A stretch of DNA of 64,000 bases from Arbacia lixula (taxonomy: Eukaryota; Echinodermata; Echinoidea; Arbacioida; Arbaciidae). The notes beneath the pieces are model-generated. The model ran no database searches. It had not been told where the DNA came from and was given only the letters and a program-made list of their open reading frames with translations. Position 1 is the first letter of the stretch, and every line of letters begins with the position of its first letter. Location: the NCBI GenBank assembly GCA_963669155.1, contig OZ022579.1, forward strand, positions 15,894,040 to 15,958,039, in the 5' to 3' direction. A program made the position numbers and the translations under genes. This document shows, one piece after another, positions 26,459 through 39,885 of the stretch.

Positions 26459-29400
26459 ATCTCCATTTATTCCTGTAATGTTAACAACATTAAGCAATAG
26501 CGTGTCATTTCAACACTTCACAACTCAGAGCAGTTACACAGAAATAGTTGAGCTTTTGACAGTGGTCCTAAGATTGATACTGTCAGGATTTGACAAGCAG
26601 AGTCTGGGAGCCAAACAGGACACCGAGGGGAAAATCAAACACGGAGCACTGCCTCCTAGAATATGCCTCCTATAAATATTTATACTAGCTTCATCAAGGT
26701 ACCTCGAAACAGTGAATAATAGCATTTACAACCCCCAAAAGTGACAAGTTAACAACTTTGAATAAAAAAAGCACTTCATAGCAACAAATCCTGCACAGGA
26801 AAAAACATACAACCTAAGAACACATCCTAGCAGACGTGTTTAGACACTGCCACGGCCTTGGAGACATCAATAAGGGAAGTGTGCATTCTCCCTCCCGAAC
26901 CCTCTCATAATGATATACTCCATTAGAAAGAGAGAGGTGCGGCCTGGCTCCTGTTATTAGAGCGTTTACCGATGACACTCCTCAAGGTGGCCTGAAAATA
27001 GGCACAGCAGGAAAGCGGAAAAATTAGGCGACACGAGATAACCAGCGTCTTACAAGAGCCATGTCCTGTTTTGGAGGAAGGTTTCAACTTCCTTTCCCCG
27101 TCTTCAAAAGCCTCCTAAGATACCATAATTGGAACTACACAAAGGGTTTCTCATCCTCATCTCCACAAAATGAAAATTTAAAATACACTGTATAGTATGC
27201 ATATTCCCCTATTTGTACATGATTGTATGGCTTTTGATTAGAAGCATAATCACTAAAAATAAATATTTCCCCATTAATTATACAGTGTACAGGTGTATGT
27301 AAAACTAAGTACTGCTTAAAAGGCTTTACTTTATTCAGACTGTGCAGTATGCAATGTGAATAAAGCCAGATGAATGTTACATTTAAGTACACAAAAAGAT
27401 AAGAGTTCAAAAGGCCTTGTACATTTTGTAGCAACATGTCGAGTGTATGTACAATGTACAGGTAGATTGTAGACCATACTGTATGTAAATGATGAATCGT
27501 CCCATGAAAATGACACATACCTTACACATGTACAGTGTACTCCATACCTTTACTATGAAAAAATGTGTCATGTAGCTAGTAATAGCCCCATGTTCATGAT
27601 GGGTTTAAGGTGACTGCTGAAAGTCATACATGTAGATATCATGAACAGAGAATTAGGACATGTACAGTAGCTTCCTGACTTTTGCATGAAGTACCGGGTA
27701 AAAAAATGTTTTCGTGATTTTTTTTTTATTTGATGCAATATCTCAGCAATACAAAAAGGATGTTACAGAAGAGTGCAGTATTACAGTACATAGTATGCAA
27801 TCAATGTGACGCAAACAGAAGTGTTAGTTTTGTGCATAGACTTGGATACTACTATAATGTACAATGTAGATAAAGTGCTATACATGTACAGGGTGCATTA
27901 CTAGCAACCCATAATATTACTGATTGCAATGCATCAAATATCATGGCACAAAATTAATTTGCCTGCATCAATAAGCTAATCCCTCACGGCATGTTGTGAT
28001 ATTAGGCCCTGTAAATGTGTATTACAGACTGCACTACAGGTCTCTGTGGATGGATTCTGTACTGTTGTATTGTACTGTAGGGAGGATGTACCCCAGGATC
28101 TGACACTGTACACAGCTTTACCATCAAACCAAAAACCACCCAACATGTACATGGACACTGTACATAGAGTATCTACAGGCCTACGTACAGTGTACTCTGC
28201 TGACTACGGTATTGAACCAAACTACCGAGTATCCTTCATTATTGTCAACTACCGTTTTAATTAATTCACATACTGCATGCCAGAAGGAGAGGTTAATTTG
28301 TCTGAGCTACGATACTACACACTGTACTTTTTAAGCCTGGTGTCATGACACCAACACAATGAACAATGGTACAGTGTACACAGATGTACTGTAGATATAC
28401 TGTGCATTACAGCATGTACCCAATGAGCAAAAACTAGCAGTAAATGTGCAAGTGGTGTATTTTTCCTAAGGGCGCTTTTTTGCATTGGGGGCTAAGTCAC
28501 TCTGAGCCACTGTGTATAAATTTAATTAATCTTCTTACTAATGTACAAGTTCACATGTTCACAATGAAAACATCTCTGGCAACCCACTTGTTTATTTCCA
28601 ACATATGTTTCTTCTCAATGATGCAGGTCTGATATAAAGCAATAAAAAGGACTAAAATTTGTTTCGCATCAAGTTAAAAAGTAAAGTGTTTTTCATGCCT
28701 TCCTGCTGCCCTGTATTGCACAATGGATGATTTATAGAGCATACTCTGTAAACATCCTCATTTTTCTCCTTCCTTCAACGTCAATCCCCACAAAACAAAA
28801 CATGATACTTTTCTTAATCCTCATTTTCACACCCAAACAGAAGTGTTTGGCACATTTCCACAAAAGACTAGGTATTTCCTGATCTTAATCTGTACTATTA
28901 TTATTATTCCTGAAATTCATGTACAGTGCTGTCACACATGCATGACCACTAGTGCATTGAGCCTCCTACCGCATTCACAGTCAAGGCCACTGAGAAAGGC
29001 AGTACCAGTAACAAGGACAAAACCAACAACTGTGAAATAAATAAGATAAAGGGCACACTAGTCACTATACATCTGTCAAACAAAATCAAAACCAAACCGC
29101 CTACCAGTACCAGTAAACATTTCTCTTCTTTTGTCCATCAAGCCCAAATTTCTGAAAGCCATTTTCCCCTCTGACGTGGAACCATGCCAGTAGAGTACAG
29201 TATAAATTCCGAGCACTCAAAACTGCATGGACTGGAAGCACTAAATCAAAGGTTTATCTGCCCAGATTAGGCCCAGCCTTTTATTCCTGTTTACCATACC
29301 CCTGGTGCAATGCACTTATGGGAGAAAAGAGAAAGAAAACAGGGGAAAATGTTTGTTTTTAGAGGACATACATTGTATATGTACAGGTTTTGCCAACACT

Positions 29401-31888
29401 GAGTTCTTGCACACTACAGTACATGTAAGACTGCACATGTCCATGAAAAAAAAAAAAAAACATGTACGTACATAGCTCACCAGGCAGACTGGGTGCATGT
29501 TAATCACTTTAGAGATGACGCTGTTGGCCTTCATGACAATGTGCCCTGTAGAATGACATGTTCATGTACATTCATAATGTACAGTGTACATGTAGGTATC
29601 AGGGGGGAAAATCCAAAATATTTGCAGGGGATATTTTTCATGCACGTTGACACCCTGAACCATATTGTGCATTTTACATGTATTGATTTTGGTTCTTTAT
29701 TATGTTGTGGGGGCTAAATTGCCCTGAGCGCTCCCCCCCCCCCCCCCTTCCCCTTACCCATTTTGTTTTTTCAGTGATACATGTTGAGTTTGTACACTAC
29801 CTAAAGTGACCTCATCTATGCACTGCCCTACCCTGCAAGGCCACCGGGCAAAGGAGGGTTTCACATGCTACTGTGTGTTCTTCGAATCAATACCAATGAC
29901 AATAAACACAACCTGCCCTGCTGCTCAGCAGAGTCTTCCTTGACAAGGAAAACAAAACTATAAAACCACAGACCAGTCACATTCACCTACAATGTACACA
30001 TTAGTACAGTTCCCACTATGGAGAAGCAATGTCAACAAGTATATTAAATGATGTAACACGCACAACGGGTACCAGTGTAACATTATTCATACTTTTCTTA
30101 ATGCAATACATGTACAGTATGCTGTACATGTGTATTAGTTCAAGCATGTTACAACTGTACCTCCATGGATGTGCAAAATATTTTCCAAAAATATCAAGAC
30201 AAATATAATATGTCAAATCCTGCAGTTTACAATCATGATCAACATGTAGTTTTTTTTTTGTTGCTTTTTTTTTACAATTTATGCTGTCTATTTTACTTTA
30301 CTCTCTGTGCATTATGCACAATGTAGCCTAATAAGTAGTGTTTACAGCATACATGTATGTACTTTGAATTATTGGCACACTCAGTTTCTATAAAACACAG
30401 CTTGACCTTGATTCACCATCAATAATTGGAGGAGCAGACTGTGAATTAAATATATAACACTGTGGTAAATAAAAAAGACAGACCATAGATGCTAGAGCCC
30501 ACCTGGCAAATTGCCAATTACACATTATGCCAACACACAAACCAGTATCACAACTGTCATCCCTTCTTTCAGATCCTCCTTATTTTCTGTGTTCTATTTT
30601 TCTTGTCTGGTTGCCTGATCATCTAAAAGCGGTTGCGACAGGCAATAATTTCCCCCTTGTGTGCAGTGTACCTCAAGGTCTCATATTCCTTTTTTATATA
30701 CGGTAGGTTTCAAGTCTGCTTTTGATCTGAAACCTTGTTCACTACAGTGTCTGACATTTGATGGTCAGATGAGTTTACAATGTCTCACAAGTAGCATTTG
30801 GAGTACAAAACTGTACATGTATAAAAGAACAATATATAAAAAAATACATACACATGAAGCACCAATATTGTAACTTCATAAGTTCATAATATAACCTGTA
30901 GTTATATCTTGTTCCAAGGATAGACAACTAACAAATACTACAAAAATAAATCTGTTTATATTTTATACTGTATTAGTATTCAATTTTTTACAAAACAAAT
31001 TTGATAAAATGAAATCAAATCAAATCACCGAAGGCTATTAGTTCCACAATACCTTGTTTGTAGTACACGTTCATGTTGACGATTGATGTTTCAGAATTAC
31101 TACAGCAGTATCAAATGCAATATTTACATTTTTGATCATACCAAAAATCCATACATGTAGATCATTAATGTCAGGGAAAGAAAGAGCTACAGTGTGTATG
31201 AACTGGTCATAGTCATGTATACATGTACAGTGTCAAGTAGTGCAGTATAGTAGTATAATTTGTCAAATGTGCACTGTGTATGATTAATTATGCTTAAAGA
31301 TGTCCATAGGTATGCACTGTAACAGGTAACAAAGAAATATCACAATCAAAAGCTTTGAACATGACTAATGAGCAACCTGTCAACTACTTCATCTTCCAAC
31401 TTAATTTTCTATGAGATTAGCACGAGATTGCTAATTTGCTACGCACATCAGAGATACATGTATAAATATTATAAACACGAAGCACACTCACAAATTCAGT
31501 CTAGTACTACTAGCATTTGCGCCATATTCATCTCAACTAGTGCATCAACAATTCACCATCATCACACTTGATGCTGAGTAATTGTCAGCTTCCAACAAGA
31601 TCTATTTATTGTCATTCTAATTGGTTTTGTAATAAAACACATTTATTTTTATTTTTCAATTATCCAGTTCCACTTCCATAACATTAGTCATTAACTTTCA
31701 CGGTCCTCTCAATTTTGATACCCGATTCTCTCTCAAATGAAATCTGTTGAAAATGTTGATTGTAGTGTAATTATTAATATTGTTTACAATATAAATCATG
31801 CTGTTAACATGTTCACTCGTCATGCTCGTGAGGCCTAGTGATGATATTCATATTTTAAAAAAAGTTTCGTCAGCCACTCGGTACTCAC

Positions 31889-32071
31889 ATTGCTACCGTC
31901 ATCGTCTCCAAGATCGTGAGCCTCCCTCGTCCTGAAGCAATTCTGGCACTTGGTCTTGTTGAACATGTTAGGCTGAAAGTTCTTACATCGCGACGTCTGC
32001 CGCATCAGGTTCTCCTCGCCTCGATCTGGAAAACCCATGGCGACAATCGGGTTCGATCGTCGGGTGCTCAT
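31889..32071 (-). CDS. MPRIP/Outspread-like protein, first coding exon (partial gene)
   Basis: The exon encodes 61 residues and ends in phase 0 at a GTGAGT donor (minus strand 31888-31883). The ATG at 32071-32069 is the first Met after an in-frame TGA twelve codons upstream; later Mets at residues 12 and 23 are possible starts. Residues 29-46 read CKNFQPNMFNKTKCQNCF, almost the same as the N-terminus of vertebrate MPRIP, followed by an REAH motif matching RESH. The spacing C-x12-C-x2-C-x6-H (C29, C42, C45, H52) equals that in human MPRIP as I recall it and could bind a metal, which is inferred. In the family this segment precedes two PH domains and a coiled coil; MPRIP links RhoA and myosin phosphatase to actin. 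The remaining exons were not found. The first ~28 residues are not recognised. Confidence 0.75.
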
Positions 32072-32640
32072 AGGCAAGGCCTGTACCGCCAGGATGGTAG
32101 CTTCTCAGGTAGCGTACAACGAATGTGCACACCAAACTCAACGGTCGACGCCCCGGTGATGTATTACTACGTGCAGGTGTTGTGCTCAGCCAGCTACCAC
32201 GGCGAACTGGTGGTATAGAGTAGATGAAGATACTGGATGATCAACGCGAAGAAGCAACAGCTGAAGTCCGCATAATCTTCGTATTCAAACGAAATCCACA
32301 GGTGATAGAATAGGTAAACTTCCGTGGAAGTGCAATGGCATGTTCCTCGCGAGTATCCATGTGAAGTTATTCCTCGACATTTCTCCTTGATTTGAGTCCA
32401 ATTTCTGGTTTTAAAAAATAAGAACTCAAAGCGTTTGCGTTGAGGTACGAAGCCCACCAACGAAACCATAAAGTGCATAGAAAGCGAACGCGTATACACC
32501 AAACGCGTACGTAATACATTCGCCGTATGATTGCTTCAGCGCGCACGTATGCGTGTCTGTTTGATGATACGCGTTACGTACTACTTGGAGGCAGCGCAGG
32601 CAAGGTTCGTTTTAAAATCCTTGGTATAGCAACGTTCAAT
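32072..32640 (-). promoter_or_regulatory. Candidate 5' UTR and promoter of the MPRIP-like gene
   Basis: The segment upstream of the start codon is richer in CpG than its surroundings, with a cluster of ACGCGT, TACGTA and GCGCGC words at about 32485-32585. No TATA box or initiator stands out. The call rests on position and composition only. A non-coding 5' exon further upstream is possible. Confidence 0.35.
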
Positions 32641-33729
32641 TAATTTCAGAGTAAAAGCAGGAAGATGGAAGTTGTTTTGAAAGCTTAAAACTGTCACACA
32701 CAGTCGTGGACGTTTAACTGACAAGATTCATATTACACTTACTGATGCCTTCATTTGAATTCATGACCTTACAACGGAATGATATAAGCCCGATGGAAGG
32801 TTACATCCGAGTGACAGATTTACATGATTGGAAAGGAATAGATGGGTAATGTTTTGTTGGTCATAACTTTATTCAATATTAGTGTGTCCATTTTGAATAC
32901 AAATCAAATCATTGTGTGAAAAACACGGTTCTTTGCAGTTTGCATCTCACATTCACTTTATTTTTCAAAATCCAAACTGACAGTTGAAGCTTACAGTGAT
33001 ATTATTGTCTTATTACAAACGTGACAGTCGTCTGTTCTTCTAGTATTATGTGAAATTGCGGCATTATAGATAACTATTATCATAATTTAAATCATCATTA
33101 TTTTAAATATGATTACGAATATCAACTATAACCCTCCTATGTGGCTCATGCGGTTGATCGTTATCTATCACGAAACGGCCATGATAACAAACCATTTTGA
33201 CGTAGACATCAGAACGGGATACATCTGGCCTTCGACCTGGGATAATTTGAGACTAATTTTATCCTACTTTCGGACATGACCCTCACGTCCTCGCAGAATT
33301 ATAATATTGTTCGGATTTTTTTTTCTTGTTTCTTTCAGTTTTTTTTAGCTAGGCTTGTTATGAACCCATTCCATGAGTCAGGTAAAATTAAAAATCCACA
33401 AACATGCCTGAGCAGATGTACATTATCACAATTTTCTGTGACGTTATTATAATGACCTTCCTAATAAAGTCTGCCGTCCTAAAGGCCTATTCTAAATCTC
33501 CCGATCATTAACCTTGTATTTATAAGTGCAATGTTACCCATGTTAGTTTGTATAGCAATGCTGTCTTATCTGTGTCCGAATAGTGGGGAATGGAGCGTGA
33601 TATGATTAACTGTTATTTAACGCGGTCATCATTAATAGTCTACGTATGCATGGGACGAGATTCACATATGTTAAAAAATTAAACATTTTGTATTGTTTAG
33701 TGGCAGAACCGTAGATCTGAATATGGTGC

Positions 33730-33900
33730 ACATAGCGGTGATCTTGTGATGGTGGTAATATTGTTGATAATGATGATGGTAATGATGGTAATAGTGGTAA
33801 TAGTGGTGGTGGAGATGATGGTAGTGGTGGAGGTGGTGGGGGTGGTGGTGGTGGTGGTTGTGGTGGTTGGGGTGGTGATGATAATGATGATAGTACTGAT

Positions 33901-33957
<57 letters not shown>

Positions 33958-34040
33958 GTGATGGAATAAGATGATGATGGTAATAGTCGTGTGGTGGTGA
34001 TAGAGATGATGGTGTTGGTGGTGTTGATGGTGGGTGTAGC
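33730..34040. repeat. (GAT)n/(GGT)n trinucleotide array
   Basis: Mixed GGT and GAT repeats enclose about 60 bases of pure ATG/GAT. The minus-strand frames of 183 and 123 residues are Ser/His/Ile/Pro runs produced by the array and not genes. Confidence 0.95.
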
Positions 34041-35046
34041 ACCGGCGGTGGTAGTGATTATGTATAGCCAGGATAGAGGGGGCATTAATTCATTTACATG
34101 TATTTCTTTATATCTTAAGTTGTTCAACTCTCTTTTGTAAATTATTAATATTTTCATTTTTTAATATATTTACATCATTCATTCATCTACTTATTTATGA
34201 ATGCTTTATTGTTGTGATTATCGAGCAATATAAGTGGTACGCCCATTCCATAACCTCTGGGCCCACCACCACTGAACTAGAAAGAACCTTTTTAGTTCAG
34301 TGCCCACCACTGATTTTGTCGACAATAATGGAAGATTTTCATGACTTCAACAAGAGAGGGCCTTCACAGGAAAAAAAATCTTTCAAAATGCCTGACACAT
34401 TCATCTGGTTTTCAGGTTGTGGGCATGTATTTGATGTAGATAAAGTACTAGCGAGGCTAAATTATTTCATCATCTCCTAGCCTATGCGAAGGAGATATAT
34501 GAATTTATTTACAGTCTGCCCCAGCCAGACACAATGGTAATCAAATTCTAAATCATTAGAAATATTTAATGGCTTGGCGACAAGGCTATAGATATTCATA
34601 ATGAAAATGTCTTGATAGACAAGAAAGAATGTAAACAAAAACTTCCTAAAATGCATTCAAGTACACGTCGGAAATTGGACCCCTTTGACAATACAGTCAT
34701 GTTCTTTCCTCACACGCTTGATAATATTTCTTTTTATTGCGATACTGCGCGAAGCTCACATTACAGTAAGGTGGTTGTGTTGTTACCAAATACTACCAGC
34801 AAGTTTATACGTCAATGTCAAAAATAGTAGTCAAAAGCAATTAAGTCTACCCGTACAGGTATCGTGATCCAATTTCGAGTTTTGCCTGTTTTATAGGCAC
34901 GGGCAACCTGCGGAGGTATGTATATGTTATATAATTAGACTTTCTTGTTATTGATTTCCTCTTATCCCTCTTTTTTTCTTTTTTACTTTTTCTTCTAATG
35001 TTGTTTTAATTTTGTACTTAAAAATGCATAATTTTAATATATATAT

Positions 35047-35310
35047 TTGATATGCATTATATAAAAAAAAAAATAATACCCCCTGCAAATGTATAGCCTT
35101 TTTGGAAAGTGTGCCGAAATACTACTCTTCATAGTTGTTGTTTTCTCCCCACCCCCCCTTTTTTTATATGACTTTCTCTTCCAACTTTGATAAAAATACC
35201 ACTGTTTAAATTTACATTTGATATGCGCTATCAAAATAAATAATAAACCCATCATACCCATGCGAATGTTAAGCCTGTTTGGAAAGTGCACCGAACTACA
35301 AAATATCATA
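35047..35310. repeat. Tandem duplication, ~178-bp period
   Basis: TTTGATATGCATTATA...CCTTTTTGGAAAGTG recurs as TTTGATATGCGCTATC...CCTGTTTGGAAAGTG followed by ACCGAA in both. Confidence 0.72.
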
Positions 35311-36499
35311 ATTATGTTTTTATTTGTTACCGGCGATTTGATTGTTTCATGGTTTGTTTCAGCTTTTTATGCATTTGGCCTCTTGTTAGATCATGCACGA
35401 GGCTGACCAAGATATCAACAACAATTACTTTCCCCTTTTATTACCAGTCGTATTTTTTTAATGTACATTTTACCACCAAACAACGAACGCAATCGACATT
35501 GTAAAGAAATTTAAGAAAGTCAGTACAAATCGTTGTGGTCTACAGATTCTGTACGGGGAGGGGTAAATTGGGGACGGGGCGTTGCATGTCATTGTGCATG
35601 TCCCCAACATCAATAAGTAACCATGGTAACTGGAATTGCTTCCCCCAAACAACCAACTCAAACCAGCAAAATCAGTCTATGTAAATAGGGGGTCCTCGTT
35701 TAAGATCCATAAGGCAACAAAATTTTTATCTTACGTTGCCGTCCAAAATTTGCCGAAATAAGTAATGACTCTTTTGCTGAATGATTACACTTCTTTTGTA
35801 TCATTCTTTGCCAAGGAGAGGGTAAGTTTGACGTTCAAAATAAAAACTGACGAATCAATTTCGAAGTAGAAATAAAGAGGTGGGGCCTATCCCATCTACC
35901 CCCTCCCCCCCACACCGGTCCCCCCACACACATACACGCCCCTCCCCCCCCCCCCCATGGGTTGGATCAGCCGATACGACAATGAAGAAAACTCTCGTGC
36001 ACATTGGAATCCAGTAGTAGATGCAATGTCCAGGGGACTAGAGGGACAGGGTTGATGGTGGAGGTGGTAGATTGGGCGGGGGGTGAGGCGTGAGTCACAC
36101 ATTTACGCATGAGCCTGATATTGACAGTGTAATGACATTATACGAAGTGACTCAGACAGAAATCGTCTACACATTATACAGCTAAGACTCATAAATTATC
36201 GCTGAGAGAAATCGATTTCACACCTCCATCAGTTAGCCGGACTTAACAACCAGTTACTCAATTAACAAGATCATGATTAATCAGCGCCCGTTTGCGTAAC
36301 TGTGGCTCGGCTGGTGGTATTCAGTCATGGACTAATCATATATGTTCCAGGTGTACATTTTGCTACAATTACTACACACACATCCCATTCAGCAACATTT
36401 TATCCCGCACAGGAAGGGTTAAATAAATGGTTATCATACCCTACACTTGTCAATCTGATAGGACCATTTAGTTTTGATTCCAGCCGTTTTATTCAAGGT

Positions 36500-36530
36500 T
36501 AGGGTAGTATTAGTAGTATTAGTAGTAGTT

Positions 36531-36594
<64 letters not shown>

Positions 36595-36626
36595 AAGCAG
36601 TAGTAGAAGAAGTAGTATTAGCAGTG

Positions 36627-36669
<43 letters not shown>

Positions 36670-36750
36670 CAGCAGTAGTAGTAATAGTAGTAGTAGAAGT
36701 GGTAGAAATAGTATTAATAGTAGAAGTACATGTCGTAGTAGTATAGTAGC

Positions 36751-36796
<46 letters not shown>

Positions 36797-36802
36797 ATAG
36801 TG

Positions 36803-36851
<49 letters not shown>

Positions 36852-36888
36852 AAGTAGTAGTAGGAGGAGGAGGAGGAGGAGTAGTAGT

Positions 36889-36971
<83 letters not shown>

Positions 36972-36972
36972 T

Positions 36973-37003
<31 letters not shown>

Positions 37004-37022
37004 AAGAAGTAGTAGTGGTATT
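36500..37022. repeat. (AGT)n trinucleotide array, ~520 bp
   Basis: AGT/TAG repeats are interrupted by AGA, AGC and GGA variants, including (AGG)6 near 36862. The poly-Val, poly-Leu, poly-Thr and poly-Tyr frames are artefacts. Confidence 0.97.
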
Positions 37023-37774
37023 GATTGTATTTAACAGCGGGGTCCGCGCTTTGTTCCATTTCAACGATTTGATGATTTTGAGATGAGTCGTTCCTGGTTT
37101 CCTAAAATCAAACAAGATTTGGACCCATTATCATGACAAAATGGCACTATATTTAGTACGGGTCCCAAAGCCTTTGTTCCCACTACCCCGACTACGACTA
37201 CCCCTAGTCTTTCACCCTGAAAATCTGAAAGAAACCTATAGTTAGTTGCAGAACTGACTATAACTTTTCTACACTTTTCTCATTTTATTTTCTTTCTTTC
37301 TTTTCTCTTTATCACTACTTTGTGACTAGTTCACAACTTTCATCAACACCCACCCTCTTCTTCTACCTCCATTCCATCCCATTTATTTTCGGTTTAAAAC
37401 ACCGAAAACTAAAGCTAAAAATAGTCTTGTGTAAGTGTTATAAAATATAAAAATTCACCTCTCCTTTTTTCACTTTTCACTTTCCTTTCCTTTCTTCACC
37501 CCATAAGTGGGCCAATTATCCGAAAGAATACAGCCACATGGTGTTACCGAAAGTTTTGCTATTTTCTAAATAGTATTTATTAGTACACTCTCACCATGGA
37601 AACATTCAAAGAACATTTAATGTTAAAGTTGTTTAGCTTTTACCTGTTATGTACATTATATATGATTTACCCTATTAAATGATTGTATTTTATTTGTAAA
37701 CTGAATTATGTAAGTCTCCGGGCTTTCTTTTTCAGTATGCTTTTTATCAATAAACCAAAATTATTTTTTTAAAT

Positions 37775-38140
37775 AAAGGTTTGATGAAAATCCGTCAAAG
37801 GATAAGAAAGTTGTGATCTTTCCAATTTTTGACTGTGTTTCGTCACGTGCGAGGTGCCTTCCCAATATGCTGTGTACAATTTTGTAAAAAAAAAAAAATG
37901 CATTTTCTCAAAGAAAATATGCAACTTTTTACTTGTGCATTTGATGCATCATTAGAAATGCGTTTTTACACACAAACCAGTATGAACAACAACAACAACA
38001 ACAAAAATCCGTTGTCAAAACAGAACAACAACAATAAAGATTCTGTACACAACATAATGGGAGAGCACCTTTCTTATCCTTTGATGGATTTTTGTCAAAC
38101 CTTCACGTATATGTTTCTTTCATGTTTCTGCTAAAGTTAG
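37775..38140. mobile_element. Degenerate copy of the TTAAAGGG MITE family, long form
   Basis: GTTTGATGAAAATCCGTCAA, AGGATAAGAAAGTTGTGATC, CATTTTCTCAAAGAAAATAT, GCATCATTAGAAATGCGTTT and TTCTTATCCTTTGATGG match the copy at 49142-49594 in order. The terminal inverted repeats are largely lost. Confidence 0.78.
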
Positions 38141-38590
38141 TTCCCTTTTGATATTGCTGAGAGGGCGTTCTTCCTATATGGGTTTTTGCGTCATCAGGTC
38201 AGGTCATGAACATGGTCGACTGAGAGTCGAAGATAATCGGGAGAGGCTCTCATTTATATAACATTAACAAACAAATAAAACAATTAAATCATGCTATAAA
38301 TTACCAATAAAAAAGGAAAAATATATATATCTGACGAAAATAATTTGATTTCATTCACATATACCAACTAAAGAAACCTCAACTTCATCACAAAAAGATA
38401 AAGACGCATTTTGAGAGCGAAGAAATCAAGCGATTTTTTTGGCTATTTTGGACAGTAAGGTTCCCACGTGAACTCATATATAAAATATAAACGAGACATA
38501 CTTGTGGAAAAGTATATTAAGGTGGTATGTATTTGCCAATTCATGCACAGACATGGGATGGTAAATGCACGGTGACACTATAGACCTTCC

Positions 38591-38660
38591 ATGGTGACAC
38601 AATCTATTCATTAGAAATCGGTGACATGGTGACACAATCTATTCATTAGAAATCAGTGAC
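38591..38660. repeat. Two tandem 35-bp units
   Basis: ATGGTGACACAATCTATTCA plus 15 more bases is repeated head to tail with a single mismatch. Confidence 0.92.
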
Positions 38661-38865
38661 AACGCTCACGAAAGCTCATAATGCACCTACAACCATACTA
38701 ACATAGCAAATATTTGCCTGCTTGAATGGTCACGTGTATGTTCTAACAAAATGTATGTAATAGGCATTTTGTATAAAGGGGCGAGAGAAAAAAAAAATTG
38801 GGTAAGAAAATCTCAAAGAGAAGGACAAGAAGTTGGCAAAAGTCTCACAAAAGAAATGAAGGAAT

Positions 38866-38935
38866 GACTCTACCCACGCAAGGAATCGAACCGGAGTCGC
38901 GCGTTCTGACAAACAGCGTCGTAACCAATATATAT
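38866..38935 (-). mobile_element. tRNA-derived SINE fragment
   Basis: On the minus strand the sequence holds a perfect pol III B box, GGTTCGATTCC, preceded by TTGGTTACGACGCTGTTTGT, the remains of a tRNA D-arm and anticodon region. Acceptor and T stems do not pair, so it is not a functional tRNA gene. Confidence 0.55.
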
Positions 38936-39837
38936 ATATAAAAAATCTTTCCATTCCCTCAACACGTAATGCACAGCAGGGGCTAGAATGATTAAGAAAT
39001 TCATATCAAGCTGAAATTTCGCCATGATTCCGACATCTGATTAATGATCGAAGACCACACGTGCGAAAGCGAATAGAATTAGTTACAACAATCTCAAATT
39101 TCAGGAGTAAATGCTCTATAGACATGAGATAGATACAGCTCAATCGGAGATCGTCATGCCATTTCATTATGGGAAATATAAAAGGCCCTCCCATTGACAT
39201 AACACGTACTACGTCACATTTTCACATTAATGCATATAATCAAGATTTACACCATGATTACGTCACCAAAACAAAAAATGAAGGAATTTCTACCATAAAG
39301 CAATGTCTCAGCTACAACATATTGAAATTTAGGAAAAATCTGATACAGGTTTACTGAGATATGCTCAAACGGGTACAAAAGTTCATGGCGTCATACATTA
39401 ATTTTTTTTTTCGATTCATATGGCAATATGATGACGTCACGATATACTTCAAGACAAAATTAGGGGGATCGTACTCGCAATATATCCTCAACTAAGTGCG
39501 TTAACACGTGCGGAAAAACCGGCCTGCCATAATCAGACAGGTTGAAACCACAAAACCCCATCCTCAGTTCAATCACTTCCGGTGCTACTATGGTTGTCCC
39601 AAACCGCGTAAACCCAGGTCGACTAAAGTTTAAGTTGTGTCCGAGGCCCTGAGCATTTATGCACTTTTAGGCATTTTGTTGCTACCAGAAATATACACAC
39701 ATCACATAGAATACCGAAGTCGTGTCGTCATATGAGCATGTTTTCAAGACAACTGGTTCTAAACAAAATCACTTTACCGGTCCGATATTGTCAAGCGGGC
39801 CTGTGTCGGGCACGCCAAATTAGAGTCCCTGGGAAGG

Positions 39838-39885
39838 GAGGGAGGGGGAGGAGGAGGGGGAGGAGGAGGGGGGGGGGGGGGGGTA
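39838..39885 (+). repeat. G-rich tract with potential quadruplex
   Basis: Runs of GGG to GGGGG separated by single A or AGGA lead into a run of about 18 Gs. At least four G3 runs lie within short distance. Confidence 0.85.

Noticed and set aside
31916-32218. 100-residue plus-strand frame opposite the MPRIP-like exon
   Set aside because: It is the shadow of the conserved minus-strand exon; its own translation matches nothing I know.
33135-33245. A tRNA-derived SINE suggested by GTGGCTCATGCGGTTGATCG
   Set aside because: There is an A-box-like word but no convincing B box at the right distance.
33606-34157. 183-residue minus-strand frame
   Set aside because: It is a run of Ile, Ser, Thr and Pro produced by the GAT/GGT array, with no domain.
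36474-37115. Long frames on both strands (90-186 residues)
   Set aside because: They are poly-Val, poly-Tyr, poly-Thr and poly-Leu translations of the AGT array.
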